Below are positions 23,885 to 36,290 of a stretch of 64,000 nucleotides of DNA, in pieces. The translations under genes and the position numbers were made by a program. Each line of letters opens with the position of its first letter. The first letter of the stretch is position 1. The DNA is from Strix aluco (taxonomy: Eukaryota; Chordata; Aves; Strigiformes; Strigidae), in NCBI RefSeq assembly GCF_031877795.1, contig NC_133931.1, forward strand, positions 21,773,264 through 21,837,263, given 5' to 3'. The notes beneath the pieces are model-generated. The model was not told the origin of the DNA and made no database searches. It saw only the letters and a list, made by a program, of their open reading frames with translations.

Positions 23885-25933
23885 AAGTCTTAATGGCTCA
23901 GGAGCAGGAGGTCCCCAGGTGCTGTAAGAGAAGCCAGCAACAGAGAAGACCACCCTGGCTGAACAGGGAGCTTTGGCTGCAACTCAAGGAGAAAAGGAGA
24001 GTTTACAGCCTTTGGAAGAAGGGGCAAGCCACTCACAATGATTACAAAGATGCTGTGAGGCTATGCAGGGTGGAAATCAGGAGGTCTAAAGCCCAGCTGG
24101 AAATTAATCTGGCTTCAGCAATCAAGGGCAACAAGAAATGTTTCTATAAGTATGTGAGCAGCAAAAGAAAGACCAGGGAGAGCCTCCATCCCCTGCTAGA
24201 CGCAGGAGGAAACATGGTAACAAGCGATGAGGAAAAGGCTGAGGTGCTTAATGCCTTCTTTGCTTCTCTCTTTAAGACTAGTTGTATTGAGGGAGTCCAG
24301 CCTCCTCAGCCAGAAGACAGAGACTGGGAGAACAACCCCCCTGCATTCCAGGAGGAGACAGTCAGTGACCTACTGCATCACATAGACACACACAAGTCTA
24401 TGGGACCGGATGGGATACACCCGAGGGTGCTGAAGGAGCTGGCTGGGGTGCTCGCCAAGCCGCTTTCCATCATTTACCAGCAGTCCTGGCTGACCGGGGA
24501 GGTCCCAACATATTGGAAACTGGCCAATGTGACGCCCATCTATATAAGAAGGGTCAGAAGGATGATCCAGGAAATTACAGGCCTGTCAGCTTGACGTCGG
24601 TGCCCAGAAAGCTGATGGAGAGCTCATCTTGAGTACCATCACACAACACATGCAGGACAACCAGATGATCAGGCCCAGACAGCATGGGTTTATGAAAGGC
24701 AGGTCCTGCTTGACAAACCTGATCTCCTTCTACGACAGGGTGACCTGCTCATTGGGTGAGGGAAAGGCTGTGGATGTAGTTTACCTCGACTTCAGTAAGG
24801 CCTTTGACACCATTTCCCGCAGCATTCTCCTGGTGAAACTGGCTGCTCATGGCTTGGATGGGCACACGCTTTGGTGGGTAAAAACCTGGCTGGATGGCCG
24901 GGCCCAAAGAGTTGTGGTGAACGGAGTTAAATCCAGTTGGCGGCTGGTCACGAGTGGTGTCCCCCAGGGCTCGGTTTTGGGGCCACTCCTGTTTAACATC
25001 TTTATTGATGATCTAGACGAGGGGATCGAGTGCACCCTCAATAAGTTTGCAGATGACCCCAAGTTGGGTGGGAGTGTTGATCTGCTCGAGGGTAGGGAGG
25101 CTCTGCAGAGAGATCTGGACAGGCTGGAGCGATGGGCTCAGGCCAACTGTAGGAGTTTCAATAAGGCCAAATGCCGGGTGCTGCACTTGGGCCACAATAA
25201 CCCCCAGCAGAGCTACAGGCTTGGGGAGGAGTGGCTGGAGAGCTGCCAGTCAGAGAGGGACCTGGGGGTGTTGATTGACAGCAGGATGAACATGAGCCAG
25301 CAGTGTGCCCAGGTGGCCAAGAAGGCCAATGGCATCCTGGCTTGTATCAGAAATAGCGTGGCCAGCAAAGACAGGGAAGTGATCTTACCCCTGTACTTGG
25401 CACTGGTGAGGCCGCACCTCGATTCCTGTGTTCAGTTTTGGGTCCCTCACTACAAGAAGGACATTGAATTACTCGAGCGTGTCCAGAGAAGGGCAACGAA
25501 GCTGGTGAAGGGTCTGGAGCACATGTCGTACGAGGAGCGGCTGAGGGAACTGGGGTTGTTTAGTCTGGAGAAGAGGAGTCTGAGGGGAGACCTCATCACC
25601 CTCTACAACTACCTGAAAGGAGGTTGCAGAGAGCTGGGGATGAGTCTCTTTAACCAAGTAATAAGTGATAGGACAATAGGTAATGGCCTCAAGTTGCGCC
25701 AGGGAAGGTTTAGACTGTATATTAGGAAGTATTTCTTTACAGAACAGGTTGTTAAGCATTGGAATGGGCTGCCCAGGGAGGTGGTGGAGTCCTCATCCCT
25801 GGAGGTGTTTAAGAGTAGGGTTGACTTAGCGCTTGGGGATATGGTGTAGTTGGGAACTGTTAATGTTGGGTTGATGGTTGGACTGGATGATCTTCAAGGT
25901 CTTTTCCAACCTAGATGGTTCTGTGATTCTGTC
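23885..25933 (+). mobile_element. CR1 LINE, 2-kb 5'-truncated, best preserved copy
   Basis: Runs from the end of the ORF2 endonuclease-to-RT linker through the whole reverse transcriptase and the short 3' UTR to the terminal GATGGTTCTGTGATTCTGT. The endonuclease half is absent, the usual 5' truncation of CR1. It is GC-richer than its surroundings and has very few disabling changes, so it is among the younger insertions in the window. No target duplication is expected to be clear for CR1 and none was identified. Confidence 0.95.
23893..25849 (+). pseudogene. CR1 ORF2 reverse transcriptase, 5'-truncated and frameshifted
   Basis: Two long frames: 23893-24594 (233 aa; WLNRELWLQLKEKRR near 22-36, GPDG at 171-174) and 24629-25849 (406 aa; YLDFSKAFD at 52-60, [14 protein letters not shown] at 109-122, catalytic FADD at 140-143, and the C-terminal region [19 protein letters not shown]). 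Between them a third frame (24543-24632) encodes [21 protein letters not shown], typical CR1 sequence. So there are two shifts: apparently a 2-nt TA gain near 24541-24546 and a 1-nt loss near 24620. The catalytic motifs are intact, but the endonuclease is missing and the frame is broken, so it is not functional. Confidence 0.9.
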
Positions 25934-26394
25934 CCTGCATGTAATGTTCCAGACAGCTGGTTTTCCAGCAGGTACTGATAGCACTGAAGTAGCAGGTCTT
26001 ACTGTCTCACTGTAAGACCAGGTTTCCCCTCCATAGAGCAGCCATACTCCTGCTTTTTCAAAAGCAGCTACTGAATAAGTTCAGAAAGCTGGCAGGCAGC
26101 AAGATGAACATAGTGTAATGTTCATAGCATCTAAATTATGCATAATATAAGGGTATAATTAGATACAGTGGACCATCTATAACTGCAGAAAGTCTCTGTC
26201 CATTATAGGATGAATGAATGAAATTATCTTTTAGTAGAACATATCCTTCATACTATTACATAGGGGAAAATTCTCTAAAGTGGTCCAGGTAAATGCATAT
26301 TAAGTCAGACCAAGTGTTCATTGAGCCCAGCATCTCAGCCTTGATAGCAGCATATAGCAGATGTTTACAGAATCACAGGATGGTGATTCTGGAC

Positions 26395-26512
26395 CATCTG
26401 GACATGGTCTAGGTGACTCTGCTTGAGTAGGGGTGGGGAGGGGTTTGGACCAGATGACCTTCAGAGGTCCCTTCAAACCTCAACCATTCTACGATTCTGT
26501 GATTCTGTGACA
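26395..26512 (+). mobile_element. CR1 3' end, short 5'-truncated copy
   Basis: GTCTAGGTGACTCTGCTTGA, TTTGGACCAGATGACCTTCA, CCTTCAAACC and the terminal CTACGATTCTGTGATTCTGT are the CR1 3' end in plus orientation. It lies immediately beside a minus-strand CR1 (from 26513), so the two are convergent. Confidence 0.85.
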
Positions 26513-27795
26513 GTTGAGATTCCTGTTGGTCCATTTCTCCAGCCTCTGAGGCCACTGCAAATAGCAGCACAACCATCTGGTGTATCAGGCACTTCTCTCA
26601 GTTTTATATCATCTGCAAACTTGCTGAGGGTGCACTCTTTCTAGGTCATTAATGAAGATGTTGTACAGTATTTGCCCCAGTATCAACCCCTGAGACACAC
26701 CACTAGTGAACTTTGTCCAGCTGGACTTTCTGTTGCCCCCTGAGCCTGGCGGTTCAGCCAGTTTTCAGTCCATCTCATTGTCCGTTTATCTAGCCCATAC
26801 TTTGTCAGCTTGTCTATGAGGATGCTATGGGAGACAGTGTTGAAAGCCTTTCTGAAGTCGAGGTAAATGACATCCACTGCTCTCCCTTAATCCACTAAGC
26901 CAGTCACCTCATTGTAGGCTGTCAGGCCAGGTAAGAATGACTTCCCCTTTGTAAATCCATGGTGAATACTCACTGCGAATGATTTCCAGGATTAGTTGCT
27001 CCATCACTTTTGCAGGGATCAAGGTGAGGTTGACCAGACTGTAGTTCCCTGGATCCTCCTCCTTGCCCTTCCTGAAGATGGAAGTGACAGTTGCTTCTTT
27101 CCAGTCCTCAGGAACCTGGAGTCCCATGGACTCTGTTTAAATGTTCTCTAAGCTAATCCTCCTCCATGAAGGGTAAGTCTTCCTTGCTCCAGACTTGCTC
27201 TCTGGTCTCAGAGGCTTGGGATTCCTGATGGCTGATCTTCCTAGTAAAGGCAGAGCTGAAGGTGACATTGAGTACTTTGGGCTTTTCCATGTCCTTTGTC
27301 ACCAGGACCCCTAGCAGTGGACCTGTATTTCCCCATGTCTGTCTTTTGCTGTTGATAGACCTGTAGAAGCCCTTTGTGTTACCCTTTGCCTGACTCCCCT
27401 GATTCAGCTCCAGGTGCGCTTTGGCTTTCTTGCCTGCATTTCTATAAAATCAGTGTCTCTATATTCCTCCTGGGCCCCCTGTCCCTGCTTCCACCTCCTC
27501 TATGCTTCTTCTTTACATTTGAGTTTTGTCAGGAGCCACTTGCTCATCCATGCTGGTCTCCTGCTGCTTTTGCTTGATAAAGTTGGCATGAATAATTCTT
27601 GATCTTGGAGTAGGTGATTTTTGAATATTAGCCAGCTCTCCTGAACCCCTCTTCTATCCTGCACCATATCCCGTGGGATTCTTCCAAGATCTCTGAAGAG
27701 ATCTAAGTCTTTCTCAACATCCACCAAGTGTTCATTGCTAATCACATTGCTAATCATCTCTTCATGTAATCTAGAGAAGACACTATTTTCCTCAC
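26513..27795 (-). mobile_element. CR1 LINE, long 5'-truncated copy (copy B)
   Basis: Minus-strand CR1 with RT remnants: 26683-26877 (DVIYLDFRKAFNTVSHSILI, DKLTKYGLDK) and 26909-27127 (PEDWKEATVTSIFRKGKEED, PGNYSLVNLTLIP), plus the linker 27500-27757 (ESWLIFKNHLLQ, RRPAWMSKWLL). Its 3' UTR is missing, cut at the neighbouring plus-strand CR1 tail. About 130 bp present in copy A (near 12330-12440) is deleted at about 27117. The block 27189-27628 is nearly identical to copy A. Confidence 0.92.
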
Positions 27796-30700
27796 TTGGG
27801 ATGTGGTCTGTCTCCTAATCACTTTTTATACAGTGAAATAAAACAATTTATAGGCACAGTTTTTCTCTCTTGGCCATGGAAATTTTGCAGCATTTCATAA
27901 TCCCTTTGGGGGTCTGGGAAGAAAAGAGGCTCCCACAGCACCATTACAAGCAGTGGGAGCGTGCAACAGGACCTGTCTTCCATCACCAGCCAGTTATGGT
28001 ACTGAAAGATCATTCATAATAACCCAAATGCTGGCCAGATCAGCAGCTTTTAGTAAAAGAACTGGGCCCAGAGAGGAGGGAAGGAGGAAGGAATTTTTGC
28101 ATGTCCTTGGGCTATATATGAGAAAGAAAGCAATCTGTGGTCATCTGGGTAGAATAACTTTTTCCACCCTTTACTAGTTCAAGAACAAGGAGTTGTGGAC
28201 AGGCTTTACCCATACTCACCAGTTTTAATCAAGTTGTGTCAGTGATTGGCAGTGCTCCTAGCCTCTCCTAAAGAACAAAATAAACTCGTAAAGTACATAC
28301 AAACAATGCAGAAATCAACCCTTTAGCCTGAAAAGTGTCCTGACATTTCAATTACCTAAGGCTATCGCTCCCTTCAGTGATACAGCATGTTGATAAAGAG
28401 CCTCAGCTGGTCTTTTCCAAACCATATGCTGAAACCAGGGACATCTCTTGGGTGTTCTGGTGTCACTGGGTTTTTCTGGAAGTTCTTTTAAAGCGGAATA
28501 TTTTAGTCACCCACTCACAGCACACCCTCACAAACTGTTGTGTCAGTACAACAGCCAATCATGTTCTCTGGGACCAAGGTAGATGCCTGATGGCTGAGGG
28601 TGACTGAGCCCACCAGGTCACAAACTACAGCATGAGCCTCTGTTGGGGGAATATTTTCTCTAGCTAATAGCAGCTGTTGGGGCTGCCTGGTTCCTGGACT
28701 TCCCTGCTGATGTTATTCAGTACTGGCCACTGATTTTACAGTTCACTAATTTGAACAAGAGTATGGTAATGGCTGTTGGTTTTTTCTTCCACTCTGTGTG
28801 CCAGTGCAGTACAGATCCCTCTGTCTGCACTAAAAAAGTGAGGATGGTTTCAGAATTAGTACATTTCTGACCTCTTTTCCCCTTTTTCTTCTTAATCCCT
28901 GCATAATGACTAGCAAAATTTTCTTGTGCATAAAAATATTAAAAATGTCACTGTTCAAGGTCCTGCTGTTCTGGCAGTTCCTTAATGCATTTCAGCAGAT
29001 AATGATGCTGTGATTAACACAGTTTTGACAACAATGTGCTTCAACTATTCTAACATGCAAGCTGGATGCATATTTCTTTTGCTGCAAGAACAAAGCAAGT
29101 TTGGAACTGTGAACACCGTGTTGCATTGAAATCACTCAATATTCTTCTCTGACTGCTTCTGCCTAAGGAATATCAGCTAACAACTAATAGACCTTCGTTG
29201 TGGCTGGCTTCCAGAGAGCCAGGAAAGAAACAAAGATCAGCATTTGTAAACATTTGTGCTCTTGTTTTTGAGTCATGGTTTTAATTATGGTTTCTGTTTT
29301 ACTGCTACAGCAGAAATTTAGATTAAAATAAGACAATTACATTTTCTTTTCTAAATATCCGAGGAAATGAAATAATGACAGTGAATCATTACTCACAGTG
29401 AGCAGAGCTCCACCGGATGAGCAGTATGTCTGGAGCCAGCAACAGCTATGCGTAAATGGTTCTCAGAGTGAATCGGGATTGCAGAAACTCACTTCTGATG
29501 GGCTCCAGTGAAAAACTCGATCCAAATAGTGCTGAGCTTGTATCTGATGCTGGTAGCTGAAGCTAATCTTTGTATGATATAAAGGTAGTGTATGAGTCAC
29601 TGTGAAAACACTAACTTGATGCTTACTATAAAGAACTATTTCTGTAAGTTGAGCTGGGGAAGGTTCCTAACAGTCTCCAGGAAAGCAGCTTAGCAGGGAG
29701 TTTTCAGCTGAATAATCATCACTGATGGCCACATAAATAATCCTGACTTGGTCCCAGGAAAATCTTGATCTTGACACCTCTCTATGGAGTCTTGATTGAG
29801 TGCCCAACAGATATCATGAAGTGACTGCCCAAGGCACAGATTTGTCACGTCCTTCTTCTTTTAATGAAAACTGGAAATGCCTCTCTTCACTGTTGTAAGA
29901 TACTTTACTTTGTTTATGTTTCATGACTTCTTCTGTGTTGGAGTTGTCACTCCCAACAAATTATGCAGCCAGCTACAGCTGCTACCTCCAACTGCAGAGA
30001 GAATAGGCATTTCAAATGAAACATAAAATCAACATTTATAAAAGCACCGGTAGCAGTTTCACAGTTATAATGAGGAGCTGCACCTGCCTAACTAGCTTTA
30101 TTAAAAAGGAGGAAGCAGCCTCTGTGAGATCCTGGGTTAAACTATCTGTAATAACAACCTTATTTGCAAATACATGCTTGCTGGGTCATGGCTGCCTGTG
30201 GGATTCCTGCCCTTCACTCCACAGCCTGAACTGTTGGGCAGATTCATGGACACAGGCTTTTGGGCTGGAGCGTCCCCTGGTGCAGTCATGCACCTTGCTT
30301 TGGGCTCATGTGAGTCCTTGGCCCAAGCATTCCCACTCTCCTTAGAGTCACATACCCAACTGCTCATGTATTCCTGCTTTAACTCATTTCAAAATCATGT
30401 TGCTTAGAAAAAGTATATTCATAAAAACCTTAAAATAAGTAGTATCGCTTTGACATTGTTAGACAAGTTAGAGATTGCAAAGGAGGTTATTACATAAAAT
30501 CTGAGAGTGGAAGTAATCTCTGCTGAGCCATAATGATGGGCATGGGCTGGGGAGAGCAAGGCAAGTTTTCAGGCTGAAAATGCTGTGTAATCTCCTGCTT
30601 AATTGGGGATACTCATAAAGCACATTTTCCAGAAGTGGATTTCACATAATTTTCATCAGCTTAAAGTAAACCCCAAGCTATTCATACATTGATAACTGAT

Positions 30701-33700
30701 TTTTCATTCCTTTTTTTTTCTTTGTGTTTTCATCCTATTGTTCACTCAATACCTTATTATCTTTTTCACCAAAGCAAAATGTATGCCAGACATAAGAATT
30801 GACTCTTTTAAATGACTCTAAGGAAATGAAAAACAAGTATGATGCACCACAAAAAGGTCTTGCCCCAGACAGTTAGATTGTAATGAAATACCAAACTATT
30901 CCAATCTAATTTTTCCATAATATATGTTATTCCAGATAACTGGTCAGCACTGCTCCAGTGAAGGAGCCTATACCGCAATGACCGCCAAAGTGATAAAAGA
31001 AAAAGGTTATGTGGAAAAAGGAGAAAAATGTAATAACAACATTTGTTGGACCATATCTTACCAGAAAATCTGATACATTACTAATAAATCCTTACAGTAT
31101 GCTATGAAAAGAATCAGTGAGATAAGGAAAGAAATAATGTAGCCAAGGAACAGCAACTGGATAGCAATCTTTGCTTAGAATAATGTAAGCAGAATTTATA
31201 ATGGATCTATAAAAGCATCTGGCAATGTGCTATAAAATAGGTCTGGCACTTCCATCTTTACCCCTCAGTTACTTTGAAGGTGTTTATAACTTAGTTAACT
31301 TGGTTGAAACTTGCAATAAAGTATTATTTTCCGGTCTTGGATGTTTGGGTTTTGTTAGTGACTAATAAGAAATTTCCTTCTGACAAAAAAGAAAAAAAAA
31401 AGAAATAAAAGAAAAAAAATAATTAAAAAGTAAGACAGCCTAAGGCTTACAAAACAATACTTGACACAGTTCTTTCCAAAGCCTTTCCTTGTGTTGTCTA
31501 CTTTTCGACAAGGACTGAATCTTCTGTCTTCTGTTTTCTGACTCTCACATGGTTTAGCTAAAGAATGGCTTCTTTAAATTAAAGGAAAGGGAGGAGGAAG
31601 TGGTTGATGCAATAAAGTTAGTTCTTGTGCACAACGAGTATATGATACTAAAACCAGTATAGAAATAGAGTGTTTTGAGGAAAAACTGGCAAAACAAAGG
31701 GGAAGGCACAGAATGAAACCCACAAAACATTATAAAACAAACCTCAACATATACAAGTTTGCAGTTATGGAAATGGAATTTCATTAGATGTTCATATGTA
31801 ATCTTATGGGTTCCCATCTGTCCTGTAACTTTACAGGACATGCTACGTTCCCAGACATCCACAGCCTATATCAGCTACAAAAACATTAACAGTTGTCTTG
31901 CCATTAAACAATTAACAGCATAGTTCATCTCCTCAGAGGTATAAAACCAATAAAGGTTTGAGCCTGAACTACTTAGGAACCGAGAATGCATTATCCAGCA
32001 GTTCCCCCAGCTAATTAGGGCAAAAGCTGTATTTGAATGCTTCTGCATGGATGAGGAAAGGGGTAGTGATGCCTTCATTTTAGCAAGAAGAAGAAAGAAA
32101 ATAGAAAGTTAGAACAGGAAAGGGAGTGATCAGCATATAAATGGTCCTAAAACTTAATCTTGACCCTCACTTGTGACAAGCCTCCATTAAAATGATGCTC
32201 CCATTTCTGCCTCTGCAGGGCCCTGAGTTTCAGGACATCCAAGGGCACAGAGAGAAGACAATTATAAGCAGGGCTATCTGGGGAAGGACCCACAACAAGA
32301 ATGATGACAAAGTGAGATGGGAAAGATTCATATCTGGTCATTATAGCTTCAGTAATGGATTTATTTCTTTTTAGTTTATTTGGTTTGTCTGACTGGAGTC
32401 AGTTAAATTATTCTTTATGGAAACAAGCAAAGAGAGACAACATACATTCTACCAACTGGAAGTTGCAGCTCATGACAGTTCTGGTCAGAAGGAAGAAGAT
32501 AACTCAAATATGGAGAAGTGAAATGTTTATTTATAAATAATGTTACACTACTAGTAAAAAGTGATCTCCCAGTGCTAAAAACTGAAAGGTGGGATGCTGT
32601 TTTTCTTCTGACCTACCCAGAGATTTTTTGACCCTAAAATTCACTAATAAAATCAGAGGATTAGCTGTACAACATTTTCATAGAAATTTGGTGTAATGCA
32701 AAAATGAAAGAAAAACTTTTTCATATTGATGTTAATAAACACAGGACAATACTGCTAGTTGTCTGCAAATAGGGGAAAACAGAAGAAATTTTCTGTGGTT
32801 ATATAATTTTTGGAGATCTTAAACAAACTCATTATAAGTTTTGAAATAAGTCTGGTACAATGATTACAGCAATGAATTATTTAAGTTGCTACAGGTAAGA
32901 AATCATAGCGTACCTCTAATGAAGAGAAATATAAAAAACAACACTGAACGTTAAAGTATGTAATTTATAAGAAAAAAAGTTTCTATTCTAGCAGATTTAC
33001 TTCCTTCTGCATTTCTATTGAAAGCAACATTCAGGCTTCCAGTATATTATCCTTTCTTCAGTAATCACAACTTCTATTAGCATTTATCAACATTGTACTT
33101 TGTTAGGAAGAAAACAGCTGATCAGCCATTTCCTTTCCTGCAATCAAGCAAATATTGTGTTCAAGATGTGATAAGCCACTTTGGAACTACAAAACATTCT
33201 GTAAATATGGGAAAATTGGGGGAAACATAGATTTTATGATCAGCCAACAGGTTGCAGCATGAAAGATTTCACAGGCATTTCACAGGGCATTTGACAGAAA
33301 ACAGGGGATGAGGAGGCTTTGAGGAAGATAACTTTCCAGCTGAAGTTAGTCAGCCAGAGCGTGAGCTTTTCTCCACGTACTCAAATAATACAGATCATAT
33401 GCCAGTACCAAGAAACTATGGTTAAAAACTGATTTTAACTGAGAGATTTATGGGAAAGATGTTTTGAGGACACATTTGTGTTGAACTGTAATTACTAACC
33501 AGCTGAATTACACTGTGCTGAAAGAGCTTGATAATAGCCATGACACTAATAAAGATTGTTTGGAGACACCAGTCAAACGTTCTGGAAGCAGGACGGGGAG
33601 AGAGCCTCAGGCTGGTTCCTTCCCTGTGAGGACCTGTGGCAGCAGAGAAGTACTTTGCAAAGAGAGTTAGCCTGAGATACACTCAAAATCTAGAACATAG

Positions 33701-33710
33701 ATTATGTTAT
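27796..33710. other. Intergenic, nothing recognised
   Basis: Nearly 6 kb of AT-rich DNA without a recognisable gene or CR1. An A-rich low-complexity stretch lies at 31384-31430. Confidence 0.6.
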
Positions 33711-33925
33711 CACAGAATCATAGAATTATTCAGGTTGGAAAAGAGCCTTGGGATCATCGAGTCCAACCATCAGCCCTACTCTACAAAGTTCTCCCCTACA
33801 CCATATCCCCCAACATCTCATCCAAATGACCCTTAAACACATCCAGGGATGGTGACTCCACCACCTCCCTGGGCAGCCTATTCCACTCTCTGAGCACTCT
33901 TTCTGTGAAAAATTTTTTCCTAATA
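33711..33925 (-). mobile_element. CR1 3' end, 5'-truncated copy
   Basis: ATCACAGAATCATAGAATTA, TTCAGGTTGGAAAAGAGCCT, TCGAGTCCAACC and CCACCTCCCTGGGCAGCCTA read as the reverse of a CR1 3' UTR. It ends in TTCTGTGAAAAATTTTTTCC. Confidence 0.92.
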
Positions 33926-36100
33926 TATGTTAATATGTTTTTCATAATATATGTTAAAAGCTCCATCATATGATAATTACAAACAATAATTCTTGCTGAA
34001 AAACTTGCTCCTAGCTGACAAATGCCCTATTTTGTACTTTTCAATGTCCCCAAAGAAAATATCAGTGCTATGACAGAATTACTGCATTTTCTTTACTTCT
34101 GGTATGCTGTAAATGTTTGAGTCAATTGGATGGGAATAAAGGAAGATGCTCAATACACTGTAATTACTTTTTCTTTTTCCTGATTTACCAGTTCTCGATG
34201 GATCTTCCCCCCTCATCACAATTATACTGAAAGCTTTCATTTTATTTTCTTTATTCATTCTATGGAGATCTTTTACATATTAATGAGGTGAAATGTCTGT
34301 AAAAGGAAATGCAACCAAGCCTTCTCAGTAAAAGTTGGTGAATATCCTCCTTGTTTCACTGAAGCTTCTTAAGAAGATTTATATCTTAGTTACTTAACCA
34401 TTAGGTAGACAGTACAGCCCAGATTAGGAAAGAAAAAACCTTGTCATGCTTTTAATCAAATTGATTTACTACCATTTATTCAGAATGCCAGTGCAATGGG
34501 GATTTTAATCTTGCTCCAATGTAATAAGTAACTATGGAAGTCTGTTATGTATTAACTCTTCATTTCTCATAGGTTGCTGAATGTTCATTCTCTTAAGATA
34601 CAATTAGTTCCTGTCACATTTTTAATGGAGAGACCTTTTTTTTTTTTTTTTTTTTTTTTTATGGGCCATAGCCCCAGTGTCCCTACCAAGAGAAAAGCCC
34701 TAACTCTTTACATCAGTGGAATTTACATAGGATATAATTGGTTTGAGCCAATTGGTTTATCATCTTTTTGGCAAAACATTAGAGCAGTTGTAAATGACCA
34801 TTTCCTACAGCTCCAGTTCTCCATTCAAGCAGAAAATCTATTTTTCAATTAAGACATATGACATCTCATAGCCACACAAATTACATTAACACGTCTAATA
34901 AACTAATGATTCCTTTCTCTATGCACCCCAAACAAACCATAGATCCAGACAAAACAATAAAATGCACCTTCTCATTGCCTCCATGCTTCCCTATTCCTGA
35001 CTGTGCTTCGGGGTTTTCCCTTTCTTCCAGAGAAAAGAGACCCCATGGCACACAGAAGGCATTTCCTTCAAATCACAGGGCCTCTCACATCCTCTCATAT
35101 CCTTCTTCCTTTCTAAAACATCCAAAATTCCTTTCTGTATACTTTGTCCTCCATATCAAGATGAAGCCATGAATGAACCCTTTGTCAGGTTGCTGTTTCT
35201 GACCCCACCAGACCTTCTGCCTAGCTACCAGCCAACTCAAGTACTGTGCCCTTACCCAGACATTTAAGCAGAAATGTTTTAGAGATTCACAAACATCTGT
35301 TGTTAGTCCTGTGTCACCACTTCCAGGAATTTCAATACAAGAAGAAGGCAAAAAAATTGCAGATTTGTCTGGGCCAGTTATAACATTTGCGGTTCATGAC
35401 CTCTGCTGGAAATACCACCACAAATAGGATACGTATCACAAAATTGTCATGCAGAGATGGTGATTGTATTCCTCAGCCTGGATACATTAGAAACTGGCTG
35501 AAAATGGACTTGTCTCAGTGCTCATGTGAAATGATGCAGGGCAGATCTGCCACGGTGGACAGATTTCCTTGAACCCTGCTACAGGATCAGAGCAGTTACA
35601 TGCATCACGGGACCACCTGGCTCTTCAGCTTCATTGCAGATGTAGCCCTCTCTGCCCCCAGCCAAAAGCCCAAACAGCAGCCCTCTTGCAGCACTCAGCC
35701 CTACCAGCTCCCTGCAGCTCCCCAGTACCAATGCAGTGCACCCAGTGCTCTCCTGTGCTCCCTCTGCACAGTGGGACAGGAGATACTTGTTGGGAAGGTA
35801 GCAGAACTGAGAAAAAAACTAAACTATCTATTTTTAAGAACTTTCTGTAGAGGGGGGAGGAAGGAGAGCTTTAGCCTTGACCACTAGCCCTGGTCCATTC
35901 TCATGACATGGTCATTCACTTGCACTCTTTGGACATGTTTGGGGGCTCTACCTCCTCTCCAACCCCACAGCTAGTGTCAGCTGTGCGGTCAGGCTTCCCA
36001 GCAGAACTTTGCATGTGTATTATGAAGAAAAAAAATGATCAGACCTTGTGTTGTGAAGGGCGGACCAGATAGTCCTGGGGTAAGACAGCATGACAGAATG
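33926..36100. other. Intergenic, nothing recognised besides the poly(T) tract
   Basis: Unique sequence; the short frames between 35085 and 35890 show no domains and lie in different phases on both strands. Confidence 0.55.
34636..34660. repeat. Poly(T) tract, 25 bases
   Basis: Uninterrupted T run between AGACC and ATGGGCC. No SINE or processed-pseudogene body is recognisable beside it. Confidence 0.9.
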
Positions 36101-36290
36101 GGAAGGAAGGAAGGAAGGAAGGAAGGAAGGAAGGAAGGAAGGAAGGAAGGAAGGAAGGAAGGAAGGAAGGAAGGAAGGAAGGAAGGAAGGAAGGAAGGAA
36201 GGAAGGAAGGAAGGAAGGAAGGAAGGAAGGAAGGAAGGAAGGAAGGAAGGAAGGAAGGAAGGAAGGAAGGAAGGAAGGAAGGAAGGGGAG
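36101..36290. repeat. (GGAA)n tetranucleotide microsatellite, about 46 copies
   Basis: Essentially perfect GGAA repeat from 36101 to 36286, ending GGGGAGGAAAGGG. It produces open frames in several phases (KEGR repeats on plus, FLPS repeats on minus), none of which is a gene. Flanks are unique DNA without an obvious transposon tail. Confidence 0.98.

Noticed and set aside
34636-34660. Poly(T) tract as the tail of a minus-strand processed pseudogene
   Set aside because: The frame beginning upstream and the sequence to the right (34661 onward) show no recognisable coding or SINE body, and no target duplication was evident.
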